NCBI GenBank assembly: GCA_002412885.1
Contig: DHVX01000086.1
Location: 7,624-71,623, forward strand
Reading direction: 5' to 3'
Length of the DNA stretch: 64,000 nt
Source of the DNA: Bacteroidales bacterium UBA5197
GTDB lineage: Bacteria; Bacteroidota; Bacteroidia; Bacteroidales; Lentimicrobiaceae
This document shows, in pieces, positions 8,932 through 17,696 of the stretch. The position numbers were made by a program, and so were the translations under genes. The notes below the pieces were generated by a model. The model did no database searches. It was not told the origin of the DNA and saw nothing but the letters and a program-made list of their open reading frames with translations. Position 1 is the first letter of the stretch. Each line of letters begins with the position of its first letter.

Positions 8932-9840
8932 ATGTCAGTAGCGACCAGCCGTACAGGCACCGAAAATGCCAGAATCAGAATTGATCATGAAAAATGCACC
9001 GCATGCGGACTTTGTGTAAAAGTTTGCAAAGATTTTTCGCTGATCATAGAAGATAATATACTGAAAATTAACCAGAAACCTCTGTTTGGCTGCATCGGAT
9101 GCGGACATTGTGTGGCAGTGTGCCCCCATGATGCCATTGCAGTGAATGGCCGCACCCTGAATCCTGAAGACTTTTCAAAACTTGAAAAAGACAATCTGCC
9201 GGATTACGAATCATTAAACAAGCTGCTGCTCAACCGCAGAAGCACCAGAGACTTTAAAGACAAACCCGTACCAAAGGAAATCATCGAAAAGATACTTGCC
9301 ATGGCTTCTACAGCTCCTATGGGTCTGCCACCGTCGGATGTAGGGGTGATGGTAATGAACAGCAAAGAAAAAGTGAAGCAGTTTTCGTTTGACTTTATCG
9401 ATTTGCTGGAAAGGATGAAATGGATGGTTTCGCCGGCATCTTTGACGCTGATGCGACCTTTTATGAGCAAGGATGATTATCTTTTGTTTAAATCATTCGT
9501 GATTCCCATGGTTTCGTTTTTTACGGAATCGCGCAAAAGGGACGAAAACTACCTGTTGTACGATGCCCCGCTGGCTATGATGTTTTACGGGAATATGAGT
9601 GATCCTGCCGATCCTTACATTGCAGCTAATTATGCAACACTTGCCGCTGAATCGCTGGGGTTGGGCGCCTGCATGATTGGCAGCGTGGGACCCTTCCTGA
9701 AAAATACAGGCAAGGATTTCAAACGTAAATATGGACTGCCCTCAAAAATGCGGGATTCAATTATCGTGATCTTTGGATATCCTCAGGTAAAATTCAGCAA
9801 GACCATAAAAAGGAGTTTCGAACGCGTGTATTACGTTTAA
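8932..9840 (+). CDS. Nitroreductase-family protein with N-terminal 2[4Fe-4S] ferredoxin domain
   Basis: From the ATG at 8932 the protein has 302 residues. Two ferredoxin motifs lie at the N terminus: C22-x2-C25-x2-C28-x3-C32 and C54-x2-C57-x2-C60-x3-C64-P. The nitroreductase domain follows from about residue 95, with the FMN-contacting RRSTRDF near 103-109 and a late GLGACMIGS segment. Such fusions pass electrons from reduced ferredoxin to FMN and then to an unknown acceptor (nitro, quinone or other). It is a lone plus-strand gene converging on the T9SS protein gene, only 14 bases from that gene's stop. Confidence 0.88.
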   Translation: MSVATSRTGTENARIRIDHEKCTACGLCVKVCKDFSLIIEDNILKINQKPLFGCIGCGHCVAVCPHDAIAVNGRTLNPEDFSKLEKDNLPDYESLNKLLLNRRSTRDFKDKPVPKEIIEKILAMASTAPMGLPPSDVGVMVMNSKEKVKQFSFDFIDLLERMKWMVSPASLTLMRPFMSKDDYLLFKSFVIPMVSFFTESRKRDENYLLYDAPLAMMFYGNMSDPADPYIAANYATLAAESLGLGACMIGSVGPFLKNTGKDFKRKYGLPSKMRDSIIVIFGYPQVKFSKTIKRSFERVYYV

Positions 9841-9854
9841 TTCTCCGAAACATG

Positions 9855-11000
9855 CTATTGTTTCAGAAATTTCCCGATTTGCTTTTCACCTTTCTGTTGA
9901 ATCATGATGAAATAGAGCCCGTTCACAAGGTCAGAGATATCGAGGACAACCTCACTTTTACCAAATATTTTAACAATCTGACCCGCAGCGTTGTATAAAG
10001 TTTTTTCTACATTGGATCCATCAGGCATCAGCAGAAATCCGTTTGCGGGATTGGGATAAACCCTGAGTGCTTTTGTGTTGGTTTCAGGAATTGATTGAGG
10101 CACAGGAAGAATAATCTCAAAAAGATACCCGGCTGTGCTGCCTCCTCCTTCTTCTGTCATATAAAGTTTGTTACTGCTGACAAAGACAATGGCTTCATTC
10201 TGACCCGGAGTTGAAGTGAAAATATATTCGGTCACTTCTCCATCAAAAAACCGGTTACCTGGGTAGTTGACAAACGAAATCAGCTTTGTGTTGGTCAGTA
10301 AAACCAGCTCTCCGGTGTGGTGATTGATATCGGCAGAGGTAATTCTACCCGATTCCGTTGAATTTCCAATAAACCGGGAGTCAAGCAGACGGGCAATGTG
10401 CGTTCCGGGCTCATCAGGCAAAACATACATTTTAGTTATTCCTGTAAACGGATTGCTTCGGTCTTTGGTAAACAGATACAGCGAATCGTTGTGCCAGATC
10501 ATGGCTTCTACATCATAATTCCGGTTTGAGGATGGCGGAGGAAATGCAGTTTGATCTTCGAATGAAAAGCGGATGATTTCTGCTGTTGTATAATTGCCGG
10601 TAATTGTTTCCGGGTCAGGAATTTTATAAATCGCCAGATCGGCGCGTGTATTGTTGTTGTTGCCAAAATCTCCGATAAACCAGTTTTCGTCACTATCAAC
10701 AGCCATATCTTCCCAATCGGTATTCTCAACATTGGTGATGGTAATGGTGCGCAACAGATTCCCGGTGCTATCAAAACAGTAAATTTCATTGGCATTGCCT
10801 GAATCTTCGTGCGACCATATGCGGTTGCTTCCGCTGATGGCAATTCCTGAACTCTCAATGATCTGATTGGGCAACCGGCTGATTATCCTCAGATTGATCG
10901 GCTGAGTCTGATCAGCTGCTGATCTGACCACAGCCTGCTGACAACTTACATTCAGGGTCATCAATAAAGCACCTGCTGCAAGGGTATTTTTTATGTTCAT
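9855..11000 (-). CDS. Exported protein with T9SS type A sorting domain
   Basis: From the ATG at 11000 this is 381 residues. An upstream ATG at 11030 would overlap the preceding gene and bury the signal peptide, so 11000 is preferred. The start NIKNTLAAGALLMTLNVSC resembles a signal peptide, possibly a lipobox, though not a canonical one. The body has repeated beta-propeller-like blades (SNRIWSHEDSGNANEIYCFD, NTDWEDMAVD, FIGDFGNN), like SdiA-regulated or esterase-like propellers. The last ~75 residues (VYPNPANGFLL to the GKFLKQ end) are a type A T9SS C-terminal domain, so export to the surface is expected. It lies 7 bases after the orphan membrane protein gene. Confidence 0.75.
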   Translation of the reverse strand: MNIKNTLAAGALLMTLNVSCQQAVVRSAADQTQPINLRIISRLPNQIIESSGIAISGSNRIWSHEDSGNANEIYCFDSTGNLLRTITITNVENTDWEDMAVDSDENWFIGDFGNNNNTRADLAIYKIPDPETITGNYTTAEIIRFSFEDQTAFPPPSSNRNYDVEAMIWHNDSLYLFTKDRSNPFTGITKMYVLPDEPGTHIARLLDSRFIGNSTESGRITSADINHHTGELVLLTNTKLISFVNYPGNRFFDGEVTEYIFTSTPGQNEAIVFVSSNKLYMTEEGGGSTAGYLFEIILPVPQSIPETNTKALRVYPNPANGFLLMPDGSNVEKTLYNAAGQIVKIFGKSEVVLDISDLVNGLYFIMIQQKGEKQIGKFLKQ

Positions 11001-11007
11001 TTTGGTT

Positions 11008-12468
11008 TTACTGGAATTTCTCAATTTCACGTATTCCTTTCCTATTCAGCACAATACGATAACGCTTATAGCTAAGTTGCTCCTCATTATTCAACTGTAG
11101 CACCAGGTTGATGTAATACATTTTCTCTCCTTTCACGATATCAATTCCACCATTTTCGCCTGGAGAGTATAATGGCACAACCGGATTATCCATTTTCTGA
11201 ATAAAATTGGAGACATTGAAACGAATAATATCATTCATTCCGCTGGTTGGATACTGACTGCATTCATTGAGGCTTATGCGGTTCAGGCGCACAAGCTTGC
11301 GGTACAGAATAATTTTTTCGCGGTTGTTGCGGTTGTCTGCTTCAAGAATAGCAGAACGGTTTCTGACCTTCAGAACTTCATCAGGAACCTTGCTTTCAGG
11401 AATAAACACCATGCTTTCCTTGCTCCATCCGATCTTATGTTCGCTCAGGCTGATATCGGTGCGGTGATCGAAAAATCTGCGACCGAGTTTATGCGCAAAA
11501 TAATACCGGGTAAGCTCCTTAATGCGATCTTTGAGCATATAACTTACCACCAAAGCCACAAAAAATGGCATGGTAAAGTTTCCGTATTTCAATTGAAATG
11601 AGAAAGCAATGGCTGTGGCAAATACCATTGACAATCCTGCCGCAATGCTCAGGTAAACCTGTTCAATCCAGACTCCGTCGCGGCGTTGATTGGTATTCAG
11701 AAAAAGCTCATTTTCAGCATACTTTTTCAACAGACTTAGCCTGAAAACCAGATCACGGTTTCGGTCGCTGCTGGCTTTTTCTACTACCGGATATGCCTTT
11801 TCGCGCTTGTAAGCAACTTCAGAATGAATGAACGACATCAGTTTTGAACAGACACTTTCATTGAGCTGTCCGGTTTTTCCCAGTCCATCCAATAATTTAA
11901 AACAATGCTGTTCAAGGATATTACTCAGAAACTCATCTCCGAAAAAGTAATAATTCATGAGCTCTTTGCTGATGGTAGGTACATTGATAACCCAGCGCAG
12001 GTTGCGGTAATTTTCAACAATCAGCTTTAAGTTTGTAATCAGATTATCGACCAGAGATTCAAGATCTTCGGCCATACCGTTATGCTGAATGTGATAAATT
12101 TCGCCCCTTAAAGCACTCTTTACAATTGAAACAAACATGCGAATATGGTATTCATACTCGGCAGTTTTTGTGCGGGTTGTATCAGAAGCCAGTTCATTAA
12201 AGGATTTCTCCATAAGTGTAAAAGGCTCTTTCTCTTTATTTGCAATGTCGCGAAGCAAATAAACTGGCGTAATTAATCGGATATTTGATTTCAGATCGCG
12301 GTAAAAATCTGTTTTCTGATAGGTTGTCCGGTTGATATCCAGGCTATTGGGTATAAATATCCAGGTATTCACTGCAAAGTCGCTTATTTCCTGTTTACGG
12401 CGTGCATTGAACCCCAGTTTGATTTCAACTGAGAACTTATCGTGAATTTTTACCAGATCTTCAATCAT
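11008..12468 (-). CDS. Conserved-looking protein with a central two-helix membrane hairpin, unknown function
   Basis: A 486-residue protein I do not recognise. About 280 soluble residues rich in helix come first. Two hydrophobic segments follow at about 275-320 (VYLSIAAGLSMVFATAIAF and FTMPFFVALVVSYML), then a basic KDRIKELTRYYFAHKLGRRF stretch and a C-terminal soluble domain with beta character. No catalytic motif is evident. It stands between the SLC13 permease and the T9SS propeller gene on the same strand, with 158 bases upstream and 7 downstream. It may share a transcript with the T9SS gene; no link in function can be stated. Confidence 0.7.
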   Translation of the reverse strand: MIEDLVKIHDKFSVEIKLGFNARRKQEISDFAVNTWIFIPNSLDINRTTYQKTDFYRDLKSNIRLITPVYLLRDIANKEKEPFTLMEKSFNELASDTTRTKTAEYEYHIRMFVSIVKSALRGEIYHIQHNGMAEDLESLVDNLITNLKLIVENYRNLRWVINVPTISKELMNYYFFGDEFLSNILEQHCFKLLDGLGKTGQLNESVCSKLMSFIHSEVAYKREKAYPVVEKASSDRNRDLVFRLSLLKKYAENELFLNTNQRRDGVWIEQVYLSIAAGLSMVFATAIAFSFQLKYGNFTMPFFVALVVSYMLKDRIKELTRYYFAHKLGRRFFDHRTDISLSEHKIGWSKESMVFIPESKVPDEVLKVRNRSAILEADNRNNREKIILYRKLVRLNRISLNECSQYPTSGMNDIIRFNVSNFIQKMDNPVVPLYSPGENGGIDIVKGEKMYYINLVLQLNNEEQLSYKRYRIVLNRKGIREIEKFQ

Positions 12469-12626
12469 TGAATAAATTTACTGATTTTAACATCGGGTAA
12501 CCCGATATTTTAAAAATTAATCGTTGTGGCCTGTTTACATTCGGTGAAGAAAGCTACAAAGGTCGGAAATTCCGGATTAAACCAAACTTTCTGCACCAGA
12601 TGTCCGGGGAAATTGAATCCTGGTTT

Positions 12627-14252
12627 TCAGAAAAGTCCGAAAACCCCGTTGGGTGTAATCCCAAGCACCCTGAACCAGGTTTCACCGGCGACAATATTTA
12701 TCAGCCATGCAATCACCATAACGGTGAACCCGAATCTGAAAGTATCGGTAAGGCTGTATTGATCAGTTTCATAGAGCAGCGCGGCAGGTTTGCTGTTAAA
12801 AGGCAGCACATAAACATGCTCAATCATAAAAGCAACCGGAAGAGCCAGACTAAGAATGCTGAATCCAAACCGGCTGGCTACTCCAATGGCAATGGGAATA
12901 AAAATCATTGCACGCATGGTTTTCGACTGAAAAATCAGCGCACTGAAAATCATAACACCTGTAAGAATCAGATACAAAACCCAAAATGGGGTATGATTGC
13001 TGATGCCAAGATGATCGAAGAAAGCATTGACTCCGATGGAAGGTAAATCGGTAGCTGAAAATCCCGAACCAAGTGTATAGGCTCCTGCCGAAAAGAGCAT
13101 CAGGTGCCAGGGAATATCAACGTCATTCCATTTTACAATGCCGATTCGGGGCAGCAAAGCCACAATACCGCCCACAAAAGCTACGGCAGTCGGGCTGATG
13201 CCATGAAGTCGGTCGGTTGACCAAAAGCCAAGAATCAACAGAAAAATAATGACGGATTTAACTTCCTGTCGGTTAAGTTTTCCCAGTTTCTCGTATTCTT
13301 GTCTGAGTCGTGCCATTCCACCTTCAATCTGAGGCAATCTTTCGCCGGGCGACAAAGGGAAAAATACCTTCATGGCTAGTAAATACCCGATAAGCAATAA
13401 GCCAATCATAATAGGAAACATTGCAAACAGCCAATCGGAGAAAAAAACCGCTGATCCTGTAGCTCCTGCAATTAGTGCTGCAGCCAGCAAATTTGCTCCT
13501 GAACCGGTTAAAAAACCACTCGCACCAATGTTGATGTACATAAGATTCTGAAGTACAATGCTACGGCCAAAATTATTCCGGCTGCTTCCCCCATGTGCTC
13601 CATAAATGGCCGCAATCACCATAAAAATGGGCAATAAAATGGCTGCTTTTGCTGTAGTAGCCGAGATAAATGCTGAGAGAACCACATTGATCACAATAAA
13701 ACTCAGAAAGATGGTACCTGCATTTTTCCCGAATCTGAGAATAAACCAGAGTGCGAATCGCTTGGCTACACCAGTCGCTACCAGCATACTTGCCAGCACA
13801 AACGACATAATATTCAGCCACATTACAGGATGCCCAAGCTGCGCATACGCTGTTTTCTCGCTTAAAACACCGGTGAGAACAAGTGTAACTATAAGGATAA
13901 GTGAGGTGAGGTAGTTGGGAATTGCTTCCGTAATCCAGAGAATAATACTGGCGATAAATATAGCCAGCATCATTTCATTGGTGCGGGTAAACGCAACAGG
14001 ACCCAGCTTTTCGTAGGCTTTTTTTGCTTCCTCCGACACCAGTTGCAATGAATCAATATCCTGCAAAAAAGGCAGTTTAATTACAAAAGCAAAAAGAATG
14101 AATGATAAGACTGCAAGAATTGGCCCGATTATGGCCAGCCATTTTTCAAAGCCGGTTTTTTCCCGTTTGGGCAGTTTTTCAATGCGATAATTCTGCATAT
14201 CCAGCGGGTCGAATGCCTGAGCTGCCTGATATTCGTCTTGTTTCATAATCAT
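12627..14252 (-). CDS. SLC13/DASS-family anion:sodium symporter
   Basis: A 541-residue membrane protein with a ~40-residue cytoplasmic N-terminus and about eleven to twelve hydrophobic segments. Family signs are the ITEAIPNYLTSLIL segment, SATTAKAAILLP-type loops and the late LPFNSKPAALLYETD stretch. DASS members carry dicarboxylates, citrate, sulfate or, in the yeast Pho87/90/91 branch, phosphate. The substrate cannot be assigned here, but the neighbouring phosphate genes make phosphate worth considering. A terminator at 14298-14342 separates it from the CYTH genes, so it is its own transcription unit. ATG 14246 is an equally possible start. Confidence 0.85.
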   Translation of the reverse strand: MIMKQDEYQAAQAFDPLDMQNYRIEKLPKREKTGFEKWLAIIGPILAVLSFILFAFVIKLPFLQDIDSLQLVSEEAKKAYEKLGPVAFTRTNEMMLAIFIASIILWITEAIPNYLTSLILIVTLVLTGVLSEKTAYAQLGHPVMWLNIMSFVLASMLVATGVAKRFALWFILRFGKNAGTIFLSFIVINVVLSAFISATTAKAAILLPIFMVIAAIYGAHGGSSRNNFGRSIVLQNLMYINIGASGFLTGSGANLLAAALIAGATGSAVFFSDWLFAMFPIMIGLLLIGYLLAMKVFFPLSPGERLPQIEGGMARLRQEYEKLGKLNRQEVKSVIIFLLILGFWSTDRLHGISPTAVAFVGGIVALLPRIGIVKWNDVDIPWHLMLFSAGAYTLGSGFSATDLPSIGVNAFFDHLGISNHTPFWVLYLILTGVMIFSALIFQSKTMRAMIFIPIAIGVASRFGFSILSLALPVAFMIEHVYVLPFNSKPAALLYETDQYSLTDTFRFGFTVMVIAWLINIVAGETWFRVLGITPNGVFGLF

Positions 14253-14297
14253 AACGGTGTTGAAGACTGCTAAAATAATCGAAATACTTCAGTGCGT

Positions 14298-14342
14298 AAA
14301 AAAACGATCATGCTAACCAGCCCCGAAAGGCAGGTCAGCATG
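14298..14342 (-). terminator. Rho-independent terminator after the CYTH pair
   Basis: CATGCTAACC at 14309-14318 pairs with GGTCAGCATG at 14333-14342 (9 of 10). On the minus strand the hairpin is followed closely by a run of seven T (complement of the A-run at 14298-14304). It ends transcription of the two CYTH-type genes before the SLC13 permease gene. Confidence 0.75.
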
Positions 14343-14355
14343 AAAAATTAATCGT

Positions 14356-14823
14356 TTACCATTGTGTGAAGGGATGCTTCATGAGCATCGAATTGTAATA
14401 TTTGGTCTGTCCGGTTACTTCTTCACCCAGCCATTCAGGTTTCTCAAAAGCCTCATTTTCATCTGATAGTTCCACTTCGGCAACGGTAAGGCCAAGGTTT
14501 TCGCCATAAAATTCATCAATTTCGTAAGTGTGAGGACCAGCTTTCACCTGATAGCGGGTTTTGTCGATTACACCGGGTTCGCAAATTTTCAACAACTCCT
14601 GAACTTCCGCTTCCGGAATTTCCTTTTCCCACTCATAGCGGCTGGCTCCTGATGCATTGCCTATCCCCTTAATGGTGATAAATCCACGGTCGCCTTTTGT
14701 ACGCACCCTGACGGTTCTTTCAGGAACGGAGCACAAATAACCCTGAGTAATTCTTGTTTCTTTGTGGGCAAGCGCTTTGTATTCGCCTCTAACCAGAAAC
14801 TTACGTTCTATTTCTTTTCCCAT
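14356..14823 (-). CDS. CYTH-domain protein (triphosphate tunnel metalloenzyme)
   Basis: A 155-residue single-domain CYTH protein. It begins with the family signature EIERKFLV at residues 4-11 (ExExK pattern), followed by TQGYLCS, TVRVRTKGD, GFITIKG and YEIDEFYGENLGL with the late acidic ELSDENEAF. Such small bacterial members hydrolyse inorganic tripolyphosphate or thiamine triphosphate inside a beta-barrel tunnel using a divalent metal. The gene directly follows (12 bases) a longer protein that looks like a divergent relative. The nearby phosphate operon makes an inorganic triphosphatase role attractive, but that is inference. Confidence 0.9.
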   Translation of the reverse strand: MGKEIERKFLVRGEYKALAHKETRITQGYLCSVPERTVRVRTKGDRGFITIKGIGNASGASRYEWEKEIPEAEVQELLKICEPGVIDKTRYQVKAGPHTYEIDEFYGENLGLTVAEVELSDENEAFEKPEWLGEEVTGQTKYYNSMLMKHPFTQW

Positions 14824-14835
14824 TTTTTTGATTTA

Positions 14836-15477
14836 TTAATTGACCAGGGGTTTATTTATCATTCCAATAACCCGTTTAATCGCTTGAAGATAATTGATGT
14901 TTTCAAAGGAATCAGCACCAATGTCTTTCATGGTTTTTTTTATATCCGCTACTTCGGTTGATTCAGAATTGATGGTCACAACCTTTGCTCCATTGATCAG
15001 CACAATACCATATTCGCAAATGGTATCGTTAACCATATAACCAAAACGTTGTTTATAGACCCTCACCGCCTGAAGATCGGGATGGTTGGTTATCATTTCC
15101 ATAAATTCCTTATAGGTGTACTCATCCTTTGTCAGTTCGGGCATTTCTACCTGAAAAGCCGGAAAAACCTCACCAGTCAGCATCCCGGCTTTCATTGGAA
15201 ATTCACCTTTCATAAGCGGATTCCACTGTTCAAGTCCATCAACAGATTTGACATAGGTTTTAATGTCCATTTTACCATTGCGGATTTTTGTATTATTTAT
15301 GTCGTTGGTGCGCGACATGATGTAAATTTCTTCGGAATGGCGTTCCCACACCTTTTCAGGGATGGGCACAGAAAGACGCGCCATACGTTTATGCGCTTCA
15401 TCGAAGTTCTGTCCGAATGATCTGAACTCGAAGCGGGGCTTGGATTGTTCCCCGATTTCAATTATTTCTTTTGACAT
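14836..15477 (-). CDS. Unrecognised 213-residue protein, possibly a divergent CYTH-like fold
   Basis: I do not recognise this family firmly. The order of strands (PRFEFRSFG, EEIYIMSRTN, TKIRNGKMDIKTYV, AVRVYKQRFGYMV, CEYGIVLINGAKVVTINSES) recalls a CYTH/VTC beta-barrel with alternating charged residues facing inward. The usual N-terminal ExExK is missing: the start reads EIIEIGEQSKPRFEF. The C terminus (SFENINYLQAIKRVIG) is helical. It has no signal peptide. It is first in a two-gene unit with the true CYTH gene, after a terminator at 15552-15592. A paired regulator or polyphosphate-binding partner is possible. Confidence 0.55.
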   Translation of the reverse strand: MSKEIIEIGEQSKPRFEFRSFGQNFDEAHKRMARLSVPIPEKVWERHSEEIYIMSRTNDINNTKIRNGKMDIKTYVKSVDGLEQWNPLMKGEFPMKAGMLTGEVFPAFQVEMPELTKDEYTYKEFMEMITNHPDLQAVRVYKQRFGYMVNDTICEYGIVLINGAKVVTINSESTEVADIKKTMKDIGADSFENINYLQAIKRVIGMINKPLVN

Positions 15478-15551
15478 GATTTTTGGTTTTTTAAAGACAA
15501 TAAGACTGCAATGAACATGCTCTGCTCATTTAAAAAGGATAACATCAACTC

Positions 15552-15592
15552 AAAAAAAGCAAAGCCTGGCAGGTTTGTTTAAAACCTGCCAG
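15552..15592 (-). terminator. Rho-independent terminator closing the phosphate operon
   Basis: CTGGCAGGTTT (15566-15576) and AAACCTGCCAG (15582-15592) form a perfect 11-bp stem. On the minus strand this is followed by a T-run (complement of A-run 15552-15558). It lies just after the lamin-tail gene stop at 15603 and sets off the CYTH pair as a separate unit. Confidence 0.85.
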
Positions 15593-15602
15593 AGCAATGA
15601 CT

Positions 15603-17666
15603 CTATTTTCTTTTCGGCAATGTGCCGGCATTGTTGTTTGATGTACCTCGGGTAATCTCAGTAAAGATCACAAGGTTTGCTGAACCGTCTGGTTTGCGGC
15701 CGTATGACTGGGTTTCTAACATAGCTGGAAAAGTAATATCATCAATTACAGCTCCGGTTGCATTTTCGAGCCAAACCTGTTCGCCTCCGCTTGAAAGGCC
15801 AAAGCCACTGGCTTCGGTATCATCGGTAACGATTACAAAGAAACCACCTGCCGGAATTATAGTACCTGCGGGGAATTCTTTTTTTGGTTTGGTACCGGCC
15901 TGTCCACCGCCATCATAAATTTTATAACCGCTCAGATCAACATCAATTGCAGATCCATTAAAGATTTCAATCCAGTCGGGAGCTTCGGCAGTGCCACGTG
16001 AATAGATTTCATTCATCAGGATGACCACAGTTGGCGGAGGAGTTGAATTATCGTTGGCAGCACCTTTGGTAACAATGCTCAATATCTGCAGGTTGCTTGT
16101 TCCGTCAGGATAACGTCCGTATGACTCAGTCTCAGCGAGAGCTGGAAAAGTAATGTCATCAATAATCACTCCGGCAGCATTTTCAAACCAAACCTGTTCG
16201 CCACCGCTTGAAAGGCCAAAACCACTTGCGTCTGCATCATCTACCACAATTACAAAAAAGCTGCCTGGCTGGATAATTGTACCAGCCGGTATTTCTTTTT
16301 TTGGCTTTGAGCCTGACTGTCCACCACTGTCGTAAATATTATATCCACTCAAATCAACTGCTACAGAAGATGCATTAAACAATTCGATCCAGTCAGGATC
16401 TTCAGTTACACCTCTTGAGAAAATCTCATTCATCAGAACCACAACAGCAGGAGGTGCTGCATTATCGTTGGCAGCACCGGGAGTTACCACATTCAGAATC
16501 TGCCAGTTTGCATCTCCGTCAGGGAAACGACCGTATGACTGTGTTTCTTCAAGTGCCGGGAATGTAACATTGTCGATAACAGTGCCTGAAGCATTCTCAA
16601 ACCAAACCTGTTCGCCACCGCTTGAAAGTCCAAATCCACTTGCATCGGCATCGTCAACAACAATAATGTAGAAACCCTTTGCGGGGATGGTTGTTCCTGC
16701 AGGAATTACCTTTTTAGGTTTGCCACCCGATTCACCACCACTGTCGTAGATTTTATATCCACTGATATCCACAGAGGTTGTGGTTGCATTGTAGATTTCT
16801 ATCCAATCGGGATTCTCGGTTGTTCCACGAGAGAAAATTTCATTCATAAGAATAACCGGAGCAGGAGGAGAGTCATCGTTGGCAGCTCCACGGGTAATTT
16901 TGTCCAGTATAGCCCATGGTCCGCTTCCATCAGGAATGCGTCCATATGACTGACTTGGTTCAAAAGCTGGGAAAGCTACATTGTCGATTATATTGCCGGC
17001 ATTGTTTTCAAGCCAAACTTCTTCGCCACCGCTCGACATTCCGAAACCACTTTCAGATCCATCATCGGTAACAATTACGTAAAATCCGCGGGCAGGAATA
17101 GTTGTACCTGCGGGTACTTCTTTTTTAGGCTTGCCACCCGATTGACCGCCGGCATCATAAACTTTATATCCGCTGATATCGGCAGGACTATCAGAATTGT
17201 TATAAATTTCGATCCAATCGGGAGCTTCAACAGTACCGCGACTGTAAATTTCATTCATAACAATACTGGGAGCACCAATGGTGTATGCACCGGTAGTTGC
17301 CGGGGCACCTGAAGGAGCATATGATTTCTGGCCAGATTCATTTTCAGCTTCAATATAATAGGAAACGGTTTTACCTGCTCCCTGAGCCGGAATATGTCCA
17401 TTGTAGAAACCTGCAATAGCAGCGGGAGTCATTTGCAGATTGGTGAATGCGTCCTGATCAACTTTATAATAAAGCTTCACCGTTTTTATTCCGTTCATAT
17501 CCGTTGCTTTTACGCTAACGGTTACAACGTCAGATTCGCCCGGAGCCTGCGGGCTGATGGTCAGATCGCTGAGCACCGGAGGGCCTTCGAAGATTTCATC
17601 CTTTACACATGACGAAAAAGTCAGGCCAAAGGCAATCAGTATAAAAAATATGATTCGTGTTTTCAT
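15603..17666 (-). CDS. Surface lipoprotein with Ig-like domain and four lamin-tail domain repeats
   Basis: A 687-residue protein. The signal peptide ends in GLTFSSC with a likely lipidated cysteine near residue 20. An Ig-like domain covers about 30-130. Four near-identical ~133-residue lamin-tail (LTD) units follow, each running from MNEI(Y/F)SRGT, through DWIEI(Y/F)N, SGYK(I/V)YD, KPKK, GFGLSSGGEQVW, to SYGR.PDG and the AANDN linker. LTDs are found on bacterial surface proteins, often with CotH or nucleases, and bind ligands or mediate adhesion. The gene is last in the DUF47-PiT-porin operon, 30 bases after the porin, so a part in phosphate or organophosphate capture is inferred. The repeats differ by few residues, suggesting recent duplication. 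Confidence 0.85.
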   Translation of the reverse strand: MKTRIIFFILIAFGLTFSSCVKDEIFEGPPVLSDLTISPQAPGESDVVTVSVKATDMNGIKTVKLYYKVDQDAFTNLQMTPAAIAGFYNGHIPAQGAGKTVSYYIEAENESGQKSYAPSGAPATTGAYTIGAPSIVMNEIYSRGTVEAPDWIEIYNNSDSPADISGYKVYDAGGQSGGKPKKEVPAGTTIPARGFYVIVTDDGSESGFGMSSGGEEVWLENNAGNIIDNVAFPAFEPSQSYGRIPDGSGPWAILDKITRGAANDDSPPAPVILMNEIFSRGTTENPDWIEIYNATTTSVDISGYKIYDSGGESGGKPKKVIPAGTTIPAKGFYIIVVDDADASGFGLSSGGEQVWFENASGTVIDNVTFPALEETQSYGRFPDGDANWQILNVVTPGAANDNAAPPAVVVLMNEIFSRGVTEDPDWIELFNASSVAVDLSGYNIYDSGGQSGSKPKKEIPAGTIIQPGSFFVIVVDDADASGFGLSSGGEQVWFENAAGVIIDDITFPALAETESYGRYPDGTSNLQILSIVTKGAANDNSTPPPTVVILMNEIYSRGTAEAPDWIEIFNGSAIDVDLSGYKIYDGGGQAGTKPKKEFPAGTIIPAGGFFVIVTDDTEASGFGLSSGGEQVWLENATGAVIDDITFPAMLETQSYGRKPDGSANLVIFTEITRGTSNNNAGTLPKRK

Positions 17667-17696
17667 CGTAGTTTTTTTTTAGATTTTTTCTAACAA

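Noticed and set aside
15603..17260. Regular ~400-bp DNA repeat suggesting a tandem array or CRISPR
   Set aside because: The period is the length of the lamin-tail domain and the frame is open throughout; it is coding repetition.
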